Shown: positions 17,551 through 25,847 of the stretch, one piece after another
Layout of the letters: each line of letters opens with the position of its first letter
How positions within the stretch are numbered: position 1 is the stretch's first letter
From: Solibacillus sp. FSL K6-1523
GTDB taxonomy: Bacteria > Bacillota > Bacilli > Bacillales_A > Planococcaceae
Length of the DNA stretch: 64,000 nt
Direction: 5' to 3'
Assembly: GCF_038005225.1 (NCBI RefSeq)
Contig: NZ_JBBOSU010000001.1
Coordinates: forward strand, 2,530,001 to 2,594,000
Position numbers and translations under genes: made by a program
The notes under the pieces: model-generated
Told to the model about the DNA's origin: nothing
Seen by the model: only the letters and a program-made list of their open reading frames with translations
Database searches by the model: none

Positions 17551-19039
17551 TATTATTACCTCCTCGTTTTTGCTTAAATGTTTCATCGTAATTATCATGC
17601 ATATTCATTTCTTCCTGTCGCTCTTTTTTCAAACGTCTAAGTTCCAACTGAACATCCTTAACATACGGGTGCTGTGCCAAACGGCTTTCCAATGGCATGT
17701 AAGGGGATTTCTCAAGCACTTCCACGACTTCTTTTTCATTGATAAGAATGTCACGGTTAAAGGTAATATCAACAGTTTCACCCTCAAAGTCACCCTGATC
17801 TGTATTAGCTAGATGCTGATTAATAAACCATAGCAATTCCTCAAATGAAGCTTGGAACTCGGTTTCAATACCGTTCGCATCAAGCTCAATATCGCTGTAC
17901 ATCGACTGGATATTCATCTGATTTGGATTGTTACTCATACGCTCATCTTTTGCATCATAGCCGCGACCGTTTTCTGTAAGTGCTTTTTTGAATAGCGAAA
18001 GAATAGATTTGTAGTTGTCGGCATTAACCGTAATGGTCAACGTATCAACGCCACCTTTAGCGCCATCTGCTGAACGTACTTTAACAGCTCCAAATTGTGC
18101 AAGATTGTGTCTGAATTGACCTAAATCCTGTCCGTCATAATTGTGGATTACAAGGATGGTATTACGTGCATCTTCCTGCATATTATTTTCAAAGTCACTA
18201 AGCATAATGTTGATGCCATCTTGTAACGACTTAACACGCTTGATCAGTGGTATTTCCTTGCTATTAAATTTAAACGGAATCAACGGAACTCGCTGCCAGT
18301 TAACACCGTGTTCGTTCTCACCATCTGAAATTGTAATATAAGGTTGTGTTTGAGTTGTTACATCTGGTACCAAACGACCGTTAAACCATTCGTAATAATC
18401 CACGCCTTGTGTACTGTAGACTTCTGCTTTTTCCTTAACTACTTCTTTTTCGCCCTCATAAACAGTCGTTGTATAAATGCGGATAGCGAAATCAACAATA
18501 GTTTGCTCTGAATCATGCCAAAACGGGATAATCTGATGCGGTGGGAATCTTTTAATTGTAAATTCCCCATGTTCGTTGTAATAAGGGTATAACCATCCAA
18601 TCCCACCGTTTAATGCGTCTTGACCGACTGCTTTTAGTGTACGATGGAAACGGCGGTTAAAAATATTCTCAAGCGCTTTTAAGTACGGCTTGTTTTCGGA
18701 CTCCAATGTAATGGGCTTACCTAGCTGGTAGTTTACTTTTTGGTCAACAAGTTTGGCATATTGGTTATCTAAAATTTTGTTATTCGGGAGGTTTTGCGCA
18801 ATTTCTAACTGTCCACCTTTACCAATAATTCGGCGTTTGCGCTTTAAAATATCTTGCTCCCCCTCGTAATAAGCCTCGCCAACTAACATCCATTTACGCT
18901 TTTCAGACGATTTAAATTTACTAATTTCGTTTTCTAGAAACTTAATGTTGCTAATGATTTTATTTGTCCCAGCCGTTACGTGCTCATTTAATATATCTGT
19001 ATCGGTTACAGCCCCTTGGAACGGGAAAAAACCTGTCAT
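17534..19039 (-). CDS. Portal protein, SPP1 gp6-like
   Basis: A 501-residue portal protein. Conserved features are KYQLGKPITLESENKPYL in the wing domain, DALNGGIGWLYPYY, the NAKDERMSNNPNQMNIQSMY-like stretch and the helical crown at the C-terminus. It forms the 12-subunit channel for DNA packaging. It starts behind AAGAGGTG. Confidence 0.93.
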   Translation of the reverse strand: MTGFFPFQGAVTDTDILNEHVTAGTNKIISNIKFLENEISKFKSSEKRKWMLVGEAYYEGEQDILKRKRRIIGKGGQLEIAQNLPNNKILDNQYAKLVDQKVNYQLGKPITLESENKPYLKALENIFNRRFHRTLKAVGQDALNGGIGWLYPYYNEHGEFTIKRFPPHQIIPFWHDSEQTIVDFAIRIYTTTVYEGEKEVVKEKAEVYSTQGVDYYEWFNGRLVPDVTTQTQPYITISDGENEHGVNWQRVPLIPFKFNSKEIPLIKRVKSLQDGINIMLSDFENNMQEDARNTILVIHNYDGQDLGQFRHNLAQFGAVKVRSADGAKGGVDTLTITVNADNYKSILSLFKKALTENGRGYDAKDERMSNNPNQMNIQSMYSDIELDANGIETEFQASFEELLWFINQHLANTDQGDFEGETVDITFNRDILINEKEVVEVLEKSPYMPLESRLAQHPYVKDVQLELRRLKKERQEEMNMHDNYDETFKQKRGGNNNGEIS

Positions 19040-19054
19040 TTAATCACCTCTTTT

Positions 19055-20464
19055 TTAATCGAAACTGTATGTGCTTCCGCCATCAATCTTTTCGGCAATA
19101 CCAGTTGTAGCATCTGGTGCATCATCGTGTTTATTTTTACCTTCGCGTTGGTATTCGGTCATTGCTTTGAAATATTCGGGCCATCTCTCACGCCAGTTAC
19201 TAGGGAAATATATGTGATCCATTACCCATGTGGCATTAGATAAAATACGCGCTTGTTTGTTCTTACTCTGATGGAATGGCTCAACACGCGTGAAATTTGA
19301 ATTGTGGTTCGTTTTGAGTAATCGTTCGACTGCTCGAGCAAAGCCACGTCCACCACTGTTTGATTCAATGTCAGATACATTTACTTTATCTTTATGAAGC
19401 ATTTCCGCCGTTTTTGGTTCAGTCACTTCCATGCCATCTTTCGTATAAAGAATATCGAGTACATACGCTTCATTATTGAATGTGATGCCGTAATTGATTG
19501 AACACAAGAAGTCCTCACCTGTATCTGCCGTATCTGTATAGTTCTTAATCTGTTTAAACTGCGGCAGCTCACCGTCATATGTCTTAAATTTGCTATATAA
19601 TCGTCCTTTAACATCAATAGGCTCTTGCTGGTAGTTAGCAGCGGCAATCTCCGGTCTCATTGCACGAGTTTTACTTTCGAATGATCTACGACTTAAAATT
19701 TCATCACATAGCATTGAGCCATCTTCTTGTTGCGCCTTTAAATTGATATGACGGACTTTTTTACCTTCTTCTTTAAAATGAAGAAGCGCTCGCCCTGCTA
19801 AATCTTTAGAGGACCAACGCGTCATAATGATGATTATTTTCCCGCCTTCTTCAACTCGAGAAAGCATCGTATTTGTGAACCATTCCCAATGCTTTTCAAG
19901 CACACCTTCGTTAAAAGCCTCTTCAGCATTTTTGATTAGGTCATCGATAATAAGTAAAGAAGCACCGAACCCTGTCGCTGTACCAGTAGGTGATGTAGCT
20001 AAATAGTTATTGTAACCACCCTCTAAGCTCCATAAGTTCATTGCACCGTCCCCATGCTTGATACGCGTATCAGGGAAGATGTCGCTATATACTAATTTAT
20101 CCTTATCCCCTTTAACCTCTGAAATATCATTTCGTACAGCTTTGGAAAATGTAGTTGATAGCATTTCGTTATAGGAACCCGTCATAATCTTTTCACTTTG
20201 ATTCTGGCCGAATACAAATTTAGCGAACATAGATGCCGTTCGTGATTTCCCGTGACGTGGAGGAACGTTTACGATCATTACCTCATCATCAGATTCATAA
20301 AAGTCTTGCATCTCATCACACATATAAATTAAAAAGGCTCGACTCTCTTTATAAAAAGAAGGAGCGAGCACATTGCAAAACTTAAAGAAATTCGTTTTTG
20401 CTTCATCGAGAGCTTCAAGCTGCAGCAGCGTTTCTAACTCTAATAATTCTGCATCTGTAATCAT
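19055..20464 (-). CDS. terL: Terminase large subunit
   Basis: A 469-residue packaging ATPase/nuclease. Walker A is PPRHGKSRT (about residues 68-76), Walker B is ASLLIIDD (about 166-173), and a C motif region ITRWSSKDLAG follows. The RNase H-fold nuclease half has acidic positions at DTADTGED and HDDAPDA. It overlaps terS by 4 bp (ATGA). Confidence 0.95.
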   Translation of the reverse strand: MITDAELLELETLLQLEALDEAKTNFFKFCNVLAPSFYKESRAFLIYMCDEMQDFYESDDEVMIVNVPPRHGKSRTASMFAKFVFGQNQSEKIMTGSYNEMLSTTFSKAVRNDISEVKGDKDKLVYSDIFPDTRIKHGDGAMNLWSLEGGYNNYLATSPTGTATGFGASLLIIDDLIKNAEEAFNEGVLEKHWEWFTNTMLSRVEEGGKIIIIMTRWSSKDLAGRALLHFKEEGKKVRHINLKAQQEDGSMLCDEILSRRSFESKTRAMRPEIAAANYQQEPIDVKGRLYSKFKTYDGELPQFKQIKNYTDTADTGEDFLCSINYGITFNNEAYVLDILYTKDGMEVTEPKTAEMLHKDKVNVSDIESNSGGRGFARAVERLLKTNHNSNFTRVEPFHQSKNKQARILSNATWVMDHIYFPSNWRERWPEYFKAMTEYQREGKNKHDDAPDATTGIAEKIDGGSTYSFD

Positions 20465-20868
20465 TTTAACTTCGCCTTCAATTCAGCTATTCTTTTATGT
20501 CGTTCTTCAGATGTCATTTCGACGACCGTATTGGTTACTTCTCCACTGTGCTCGACCTTATCTATAAATGCGCCATTCGTTTTAGCGATAAATTCCGAAG
20601 CTTTTAAACGATCTTTTGTCTCGAGCGTTTCATCCCTTAACACAACGGTCCAAAACTGTTTCACTTCTTTTATATCAGCTATTCTTGCGTCATCTAACTC
20701 TTCGTTTCGTTTTTCGATGTATTTTATTATGTCAGGTTTTGTAAGGTTTTCCTGCCCGATGCTTCTAGCAGTTTTTTCACTATACCCTGCGCGAATAGCT
20801 GATTCTGTAGCGTTTCCTGTTTCGATATAGTAATCAGCGAATCTTTGTTGCTTAATAGTCAGTTTCAC
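20461..20868 (-). CDS. terS: Terminase small subunit
   Basis: GTG at 20868 with AGGTGG at 6-nt spacing is preferred over the GTG at 20883. The product of 135 residues starts KLTIKQQRFADYYIETGNAT. The N-terminal helix-turn-helix (SAIRAGYSEKTARSIGQENL) matches the Terminase_2 family, which recognises the pac site. The C-terminal part multimerises. Confidence 0.92.
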   Translation of the reverse strand: MKLTIKQQRFADYYIETGNATESAIRAGYSEKTARSIGQENLTKPDIIKYIEKRNEELDDARIADIKEVKQFWTVVLRDETLETKDRLKASEFIAKTNGAFIDKVEHSGEVTNTVVEMTSEERHKRIAELKAKLK

Positions 20869-20900
20869 TACATACCACCTCACTCCTTTTAATTAAGACG

Positions 20901-20926
20901 TAAAAAAAGAGCCCTTACCAGGCTCT
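20901..20926 (-). terminator. Intrinsic terminator overlapping nuclease-like gene stop
   Basis: A stem of 20908-20913 with 20921-20926 is followed by seven T on the minus strand. It overlaps the stop codon of the next gene and separates the accessory block from the terminase operon. Confidence 0.85.
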
Positions 20927-21382
20927 ATACGGAATAAATATTCTATCTTTTTGGAAATCCACTAATGTAATGGGTAACTTATTATTCACAAAAGCCCAAA
21001 TTGTTCTTTCGTATATTTTGTTATCGATTAATACAAGTCTTGGTTTACCACCTGTAACAAGTTCAAATACATTTTGATATAGCAATAATTGTCCTACGCC
21101 CTGCATTTGATTAAAAGTACCAGTGGAAGGGTGTTTATTATTTGCCTTCTTCACTTCAAATATCGTCGCAGTTGAATCGATGTGCTTTACTACGATGTCA
21201 AAAATCACTTGAAAATCGTCTAATTTAATTTGTCTTTGCCTATGGACTGATTCAATCTTAGGTAAATTCAAAAATTGGCATATCTCTTCAATATGCATCA
21301 CAACATTATTTTCAAATTCTTTCTCTGAACCATCAAATTCCCATCTTACTGGTTCTTTCAATAAATCTATCATTCTGTCCAT
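20915..21382 (-). CDS. PD-(D/E)XK-like nuclease fold protein (accessory)
   Basis: ATG at 21382 follows TAGGAGGT and gives 155 residues. The central segment FQVIFDIVVKHIDS followed by TIFEVKKAN has the D...E-x-K spacing of the PD-(D/E)XK nuclease fold, and GVGQLLLYQNVFE fits the helix that usually follows. It lies between terminase and late regulator with its own terminator, so it is likely a moron with a DNA-processing or defence role. Family membership is inferred from the motif alone. Confidence 0.72.
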   Translation of the reverse strand: MDRMIDLLKEPVRWEFDGSEKEFENNVVMHIEEICQFLNLPKIESVHRQRQIKLDDFQVIFDIVVKHIDSTATIFEVKKANNKHPSTGTFNQMQGVGQLLLYQNVFELVTGGKPRLVLIDNKIYERTIWAFVNNKLPITLVDFQKDRIFIPYRAW

Positions 21383-21460
21383 TTTACAACCTCCTACAAA
21401 AGACTTTCCCAATGGCATCACCTCATTATGCTAGTCGCTCAGTTTATTTTTAGGCAATAG

Positions 21461-21486
21461 AAAAAACACTCAAAATAAATTGGGTG
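21461..21486 (-). terminator. Probable terminator of proteasome-like gene
   Basis: A 7-bp stem with one mismatch (21467-21473 with 21480-21486) is followed by TTTTTTC on the minus strand. Confidence 0.55.
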
Positions 21487-21539
21487 CTTAAATTTCATAC
21501 CTATAAGTAATACTTATTTTCCCCTTTTGCTGCCAGCGA

Positions 21540-22124
21540 TTAAGTAAGAACTATATAATCTATAGTTTTGTTTACTGTGAAATCAACATCAGCTACCTTA
21601 TCATTCAAGTTTTTTTGTAAATTAATTATCTCTTCAATGTCTCTAGGTTTCATTTCCTCATACAATTTCTTAAATTCGAAATCTAAATCTAAATTATTTT
21701 CTTTTACTTTACCACTAGCCAAAAATGTGAAACTCATATTAGTTCCATTGGGTTTATATTCTTCAACTTTTATGTCAGGGTTATTTGTAAAGGTATAGAA
21801 AGCAAGCTCCCCTTTATTATTTTTCCCTCCAATTACTCCTAATAAATTATCAATTTTATATTCTGGAGCTTCTTGTATAAGTTCTTTAAGTTCTTGAGCC
21901 GCTTTAGCTAAATCTAAATAACCTACATCACTGCATTGTTTAAATACAAATTCAGCCGCATTCGCTTTTCCTGTACAAGAAACAAATTGACTATCATTAA
22001 ATACTCTAATCTTAGAATAATTTTCCGTAATTATTTCACCTGTTTCTGAATTTGTTGCTCTTTTATCCGCAACCACTGAAATAAAGTTATGCATACCCAC
22101 TACTGAAACAAAACTCACCTTCAT
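21540..22124 (-). CDS. Proteasome/HslV-fold (Ntn hydrolase-like) protein
   Basis: A 194-residue protein. Residues 3-60 align by eye with proteasome beta and HslV subunits: SFVSVVGMHNFISVVADKRA carries the conserved D-x-R-x-T element. Then NYSKIRVFND aligns with the K33 region, and FVSCTGKANAAEF with the Gly-rich segment that follows. If aligned this way, Ser4 occupies the nucleophile position, Asp20 equals D17 and Lys38 equals K33. It has its own sigma-A promoter (22153-22180) and a terminator, so it behaves as a stand-alone accessory gene. The substrate is unknown, and whether Ser4 is exposed by processing cannot be seen. Confidence 0.75.
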   Translation of the reverse strand: MKVSFVSVVGMHNFISVVADKRATNSETGEIITENYSKIRVFNDSQFVSCTGKANAAEFVFKQCSDVGYLDLAKAAQELKELIQEAPEYKIDNLLGVIGGKNNKGELAFYTFTNNPDIKVEEYKPNGTNMSFTFLASGKVKENNLDLDFEFKKLYEEMKPRDIEEIINLQKNLNDKVADVDFTVNKTIDYIVLT

Positions 22125-22152
22125 CCCCCTATTTATCTACAATTTTATACAA

Positions 22153-22180
22153 ATTATACTCTATAATCCAAAATAAACAA
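22153..22180 (-). promoter_or_regulatory. Sigma-A-like promoter for proteasome-like gene
   Basis: TTGTTT (22180-22175) and TATAAT (22158-22153) are separated by 16 bp on the minus strand. A 7-bp inverted repeat (22184-22190 and 22197-22203) lies just upstream and may bind a regulator. Confidence 0.6.
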
Positions 22181-22203
22181 AATAAACATTCTCACAAATG
22201 TTT

Positions 22204-22394
22204 GTTCTTATTATTTTTGTTCATGTAAACAAGGAGAACACCGACCCAAGGGGAGCCGACGTTTTCATATATTGTCGATACTAGCATATTATCAAATTCA
22301 TTTTGCTCTGCATATGTCCCCGAATTACCCTATTCCATTTCTACCGACTTTGTCAAAATGTCTGCGAATCAAAAACACCTTCGAAATTCAAAAT
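22204..22394. other. Intergenic stretch without gene
   Basis: Between the inverted repeat upstream of the proteasome-like gene and the next terminator I see no open frame with a ribosome site on either strand and no clear RNA structure. Confidence 0.5.
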
Positions 22395-22419
22395 AAAAAG
22401 CCACGCTCGAGTGAGCGTG
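22391..22419 (-). terminator. Intrinsic terminator
   Basis: A perfect 7-bp stem (22402-22408 with 22413-22419) with a 4-nt loop is followed by a T-run on the minus strand. It ends the 22439-23161 gene. Confidence 0.85.
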
Positions 22420-22438
22420 ACTAAAAATACATTTTTAA

Positions 22439-23161
22439 TTACAACTCAACAATTTTTGCTTTCTTTATATAAGTTACAAGCTTTTCTCCCACAGAATTAA
22501 ATGAATAAAATTCATCTACTTCTTGATTAGAAACATCCGCACTTTCACCATCGACATCTATGTCAACGGATATATTAGATTCGTATTCCTTTTTAATCAT
22601 TTGTAAATTAACGCATTTTTCTAAAGTTAACATTAAGCTTGTTATATCGACTTTTTTCGTTGATAAAAAATCTTTTAATTTTTTATTATACAGAGTGAAA
22701 TATTTACTATCACGTTGTGATACGTAGGTGTGCAATAATGTTAGATTTTCAAAATCAAAATCATAAAATTGTATCAATGCATTTATACAAATCAAATCTT
22801 CATGTGACGCATCTTTATCAGAAAATACTATTTCGTTTGCAATAACTCCTAAGACTATTGGAGCCTTATTTGTTTGACTTTCAATTACTTTTCTGTACAA
22901 CTCTAAAACGAAATCTTTCCTTTTTTCTTTTTTCAAATACTCTCTTAACTTCTGTTGTTGTTTTTCACTTAAATGATCGCCACTTAAACTTTTTAAAAAA
23001 ATAGTAAATTTCTTTTCAGCTAGTGTGTTTAAGATGCTAGTAGCAACATTAGCAATTTTTGAAGAATCTACGAGTACTTGAATGATTTCATTATCTAGTA
23101 TTTCGCTACTTACTCCAGATATTTCTAACAATTGACTTTTCATTTCATTAATATTGCTCAT
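22439..23161 (-). CDS. Accessory phage protein of unknown function
   Basis: ATG at 23161 behind GGGAGGTGAGG gives 240 residues. It is helical and Lys-rich in the first two thirds (NTLAEKKFTIFLKSLSGDHL, KLREYLKKEKRKDFVLELY, LGVIANEIVF) with an acidic segment (VDIDVDGESADV) near the C-terminus. It resembles bacterial proteins with a four-helix bundle but I cannot name a family. It has its own terminator, and its leader sequence resembles that of the next gene. Confidence 0.72.
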   Translation of the reverse strand: MSNINEMKSQLLEISGVSSEILDNEIIQVLVDSSKIANVATSILNTLAEKKFTIFLKSLSGDHLSEKQQQKLREYLKKEKRKDFVLELYRKVIESQTNKAPIVLGVIANEIVFSDKDASHEDLICINALIQFYDFDFENLTLLHTYVSQRDSKYFTLYNKKLKDFLSTKKVDITSLMLTLEKCVNLQMIKKEYESNISVDIDVDGESADVSNQEVDEFYSFNSVGEKLVTYIKKAKIVEL

Positions 23162-23255
23162 TATCCTCACCTCCCACTCAATCATAAATCAAGTGGGAAT
23201 CTATTACACTAATATTATTTTATTTCCAACTCATTATGCTAAATGCTTAGGAAAT

Positions 23256-23277
23256 AAAAAACACCCCGAAGGATGTT
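23256..23277 (-). terminator. Intrinsic terminator with TTCG loop
   Basis: A 7-bp stem (23260-23266 with 23271-23277) is capped by a UUCG tetraloop and followed by TTTTTTATTT on the minus strand. Confidence 0.9.
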
Positions 23278-24001
23278 ATTTTATTTGGATAATATAATAC
23301 TCCCCATCACGGGATAGAATTTTTTTATTAACTAATTTATTTAGTTCGCTCTTTAGTCTAGAGCGCGAAATTTTTAGTTCTTCAGACATCCAAATCACAT
23401 CAGATAGTTTAAATTTTTCGGGTATATGACTTACTAGATAGGTCAAAATCCTGTTTAATATAATTCGATCTTCAAAATCTGAATTATTATCAGGCATTGA
23501 AAGGAAATGAGCTTTTTTAGCGATTGGATTTACATATACTGTTTTCAATCGTTCACTTAACTCATTCAAATCTTTAAGAATTTCTTGATTTTCAATTTTC
23601 GGTTCTTCACCATCATTCTTTTCGTATTTTCCTTTTAATGTAGAAATCTCTTTTATAATTGATTGATTACTTACATTGATTGCTCTCATCGATTCCATTA
23701 AATCTTCTTTTAACTGACCGATTTCCTCGATACTTTTATTTACTGTGCTTAAATTAGTTTGTAATTTTTCAGCAGATTCTTTTATATCGCTGACTGTATT
23801 TCTTTGTCCTGCAACATCCGTAATTGTCATTACAATTGCAATTACAGATAATATTAAAGATGAAACTGTTGAAGCTGTTCCCATAGTTGTGTTTGCCGTT
23901 TCTGTGTTTCCAAAAGCAATAACTAAAATAAATGCTAATAAAATTACAGAAATAATAATAATGTAAATTAAATGTACTATACTGATATATCCTTTTTTCA
24001 T
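23276..24001 (-). CDS. Membrane protein with coiled coil and C-terminal winged-helix-like domain
   Basis: A 241-residue protein. Two membrane helices (about residues 8-29 and 42-62) are followed by a coiled coil (about 70-155) and a C-terminal 70-residue winged-helix-like region (RIILNRILTYLVSHIP, KLSDVIWMSEELKISRSRLK, LVNKKILSRDGEYYI). The layout, a membrane anchor plus a DNA-binding-like tip, suggests a membrane-linked sensor or a superinfection-exclusion factor. This is inference from architecture only. Confidence 0.78.
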   Translation of the reverse strand: MKKGYISIVHLIYIIIISVILLAFILVIAFGNTETANTTMGTASTVSSLILSVIAIVMTITDVAGQRNTVSDIKESAEKLQTNLSTVNKSIEEIGQLKEDLMESMRAINVSNQSIIKEISTLKGKYEKNDGEEPKIENQEILKDLNELSERLKTVYVNPIAKKAHFLSMPDNNSDFEDRIILNRILTYLVSHIPEKFKLSDVIWMSEELKISRSRLKSELNKLVNKKILSRDGEYYIIQIK

Positions 24002-24108
24002 AATCTACCTCCCACCCAATAATAAATCAGATAGGAATATATTACTACAACTTTTTTCACTCTCAACAGCACGCACCCCTAAACTAGCAATACGCACTAT
24101 TCAAAGCC

Positions 24109-24261
24109 CTACTCAATCATAGGCACAATCCTACCGCCACACACGCACTTACTAGGCACCGTTTTTTTAACAGTCTCATGACCAACAATAGTACGCCCAA
24201 CTTTACGACCGATAACTGGAGCAGGTCGTTCGCAATCCTCACACATCAATACGTATCTCAT
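24109..24261 (-). CDS. Small zinc-ribbon protein
   Basis: ATG at 24261 behind AAAGGAGGGAG gives 50 residues with CEDC near the N-terminus and CVCGG near the C-terminus, a four-Cys zinc ribbon. It is expressed just after the late regulator. Function unknown. Confidence 0.75.
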   Translation of the reverse strand: MRYVLMCEDCERPAPVIGRKVGRTIVGHETVKKTVPSKCVCGGRIVPMIE

Positions 24262-24282
24262 AATCTCCCTCCTTTTTGAATA

Positions 24283-24315
24283 GAAAAAGAGTGCAACGCC
24301 GCTCACGTTACACTC
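24283..24315 (-). terminator. Intrinsic terminator after late regulator
   Basis: A 10-bp stem (24289-24298 with 24306-24315, one G-U pair) is followed by TTTTTC on the minus strand. It lies about 140 bp past the regulator gene and just before the zinc-ribbon gene. Confidence 0.85.
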
Positions 24316-24457
24316 TCAAACACATTGATCAATATTAATTTGTCGTTGTACAGTAGATAGCCCTCTCGTTTTTATTTTGTGGTAAAAATGGAAATCTACA
24401 TCTTAAAGATATTTCATATAGCATATGATTAAAAGAAACAAATTTTCGTCACACCTG

Positions 24458-24892
24458 TCACTTTTGCTCCAACATCATATCGATAATTCGTTCGCGTATG
24501 CGGGAGATGGTTTGCCCAGATAATTGCATAGCTCTTCCTACAGCTCGCAAACTATCCCCATTTAACAGGCGGAACAAAACTTCTTGCTCTCGATCGCCCT
24601 CCACAAAACAAATACGCTTTTGTACTTCACTCACTTTGCGCTTGTACTGTAATATACGTAACCCACCATATTGCGTACGGCGATTCACCTCATAAAATAC
24701 AGGATCACTTACACCACCACTAGCTTTTGGCATTGTCGCTTCAATTCCATATCCAGCGACTTTCGCTACTGGTAACGCAGTTGCAATTTCCTCAACTTCT
24801 GATTCCTTGATTGTTTCAATCATCCAATGGTAATCTTCAATCCATTGCATGATGTTACCTTTTGAAACGGTTACTTGCTTTTGCCCTGCCAT
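24458..24892 (-). CDS. Late transcription regulator, RinA/ArpU-like
   Basis: A 144-residue protein. The C-terminal 60 residues form a sigma-region-4-like helix-turn-helix (EQEVLFRLLNGDSLRAVGRA, LSGQTISRIRERI). Location at the end of the early region, upstream of terS, is that of RinA/ArpU-type activators that switch on packaging and structural genes. A promoter TTGTTA-N18-TATTAT lies at 24911-24940 on the minus strand. Confidence 0.85.
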   Translation of the reverse strand: MAGQKQVTVSKGNIMQWIEDYHWMIETIKESEVEEIATALPVAKVAGYGIEATMPKASGGVSDPVFYEVNRRTQYGGLRILQYKRKVSEVQKRICFVEGDREQEVLFRLLNGDSLRAVGRAMQLSGQTISRIRERIIDMMLEQK

Positions 24893-24907
24893 AAGATTGC
24901 CCCCTTA

Positions 24908-25011
24908 TGCTATAATAATGTTGTCGGATTATTTGTAACAAAGGGAGCTATACGCTAAACTAATAGAGTATAATTTTGCTGACTGAGGTGTACGGACTTC
25001 GGTCTTTTTTT
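24908..25011 (+). ncRNA. Candidate plus-strand small RNA with promoter and terminator
   Basis: An extended -10 (TGCTATAAT, 24908-24916) on the plus strand is followed about 65 nt later by a hairpin (24981-24989 with 24996-25004, two G-U pairs) and seven T (25005-25011). No -35 at normal spacing is evident. The predicted RNA would run from about 24923 to 25011. The terminator can only serve the plus strand, where no gene is present. It is divergent from the late regulator, whose promoter shares the region. Confidence 0.5.
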
Positions 25012-25022
25012 ATGCCCAAAAT

Positions 25023-25148
25023 TCAATAGACAAAATTCTCTACAAACCAGTCGTAAAATGATTCTAACGCTTCGTATTGCTCTAACTCTTCATTATCTTG
25101 CGTTCTTTCCATCCTTTCGTTCAGTTCATCAATAACTTTAGGTATCAT
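25023..25148 (-). CDS. 41-residue acidic phage peptide
   Basis: ATG at 25148 behind GAAGGAG encodes MIPKVIDELNERMERTQDNE and continues, strongly acidic and helical, to VENFVY. Ribosome site and codon use are those of its neighbours. Function unknown. Confidence 0.65.
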   Translation of the reverse strand: MIPKVIDELNERMERTQDNEELEQYEALESFYDWFVENFVY

Positions 25149-25194
25149 TTATATTTCTCCTTCACTATTTTCTTTTTACAAAATACTTAGCAAG

Positions 25195-25482
25195 CTAACC
25201 GAACTTGATTTCGTCGTATTTCCAAAAGCCGTATATATTTTCATTTTGGTAGCTTACTCTTTTGAGTTTTATTACTTCATCTAATGACCTTTTGAAACAT
25301 TCATCACATAAGTCTAATTTCACTTTTTCGAAAGATGATAATTCTGCGGGTTGCATATTCCTTTCGTAAATAGTGCCTACAAATAAAGCTGAATACGAAT
25401 GCGAGTGGATATTTTCGTTTGCCAATCCTTTCTCTTTACAAATATCACATGTATAAATAAACTGCATTATTTCTTCTTTCAT
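25195..25482 (-). CDS. Cys-rich zinc-binding phage protein
   Basis: Start at 25482 (MKEEIMQFIYTCDICKEKG) is chosen because GGGGG lies 9 nt upstream; other ATGs are at 25491 and 25467. The 95-residue protein has CDIC and CDEC pairs that would hold one zinc ion. It belongs to a run of small early genes. Function unknown. Confidence 0.72.
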   Translation of the reverse strand: MKEEIMQFIYTCDICKEKGLANENIHSHSYSALFVGTIYERNMQPAELSSFEKVKLDLCDECFKRSLDEVIKLKRVSYQNENIYGFWKYDEIKFG

Positions 25483-25495
25483 TTTCTTCATCCCC

Positions 25496-25795
25496 CTACA
25501 TGTCACTATGTTGCTGCTTTAGTTTTCCTTGTACCATAATTGCACCCTCGCCATATACACAATACCCGTCCGAAAATTGCACATAGGAATCACTTATTAC
25601 ACCGTGACCACAACATGCATTCATGATATTCGGCAGCGTTCCTAAGCACCCATCATGACCTTCTGCCGTATTCGGGAGATTGCAATGACCACAAGCGCGT
25701 TTATGCCAAGTGCTCTCTACTTTTTCATTGGTATCAGAAAAATACCATGCCCCGTTGACTTCATGAATGTCATATCCCCTAAATTTACCACTCAC
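25496..25795 (-). CDS. Cys/His-rich phage protein
   Basis: GTG at 25795 is preferred, since AAAGGAG lies 8 nt upstream; the upstream ATG at 25864 lacks a site. The 99-residue protein carries CGHCNLPNTAEGHDGCLGTL and NACCGHG, a dense Cys/His pattern recurring in small Bacillus phage proteins. It is likely metal-binding. Function unknown. Confidence 0.75.
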   Translation of the reverse strand: MSGKFRGYDIHEVNGAWYFSDTNEKVESTWHKRACGHCNLPNTAEGHDGCLGTLPNIMNACCGHGVISDSYVQFSDGYCVYGEGAIMVQGKLKQQHSDM

Positions 25796-25847
25796 ACTAC
25801 CCACTCCTTTCCTACGCATTTTTTTATTAACATTGACGAAATGTTGA

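Noticed and set aside
20869-20883. Upstream GTG as start of terS
   Set aside because: The GTG at 20868 has a better-spaced AGGTGG and gives the usual N-terminus.
22204-22394. CRISPR array or repeat cluster
   Set aside because: No regularly spaced repeats of 20-40 bp are seen here or elsewhere in the window.
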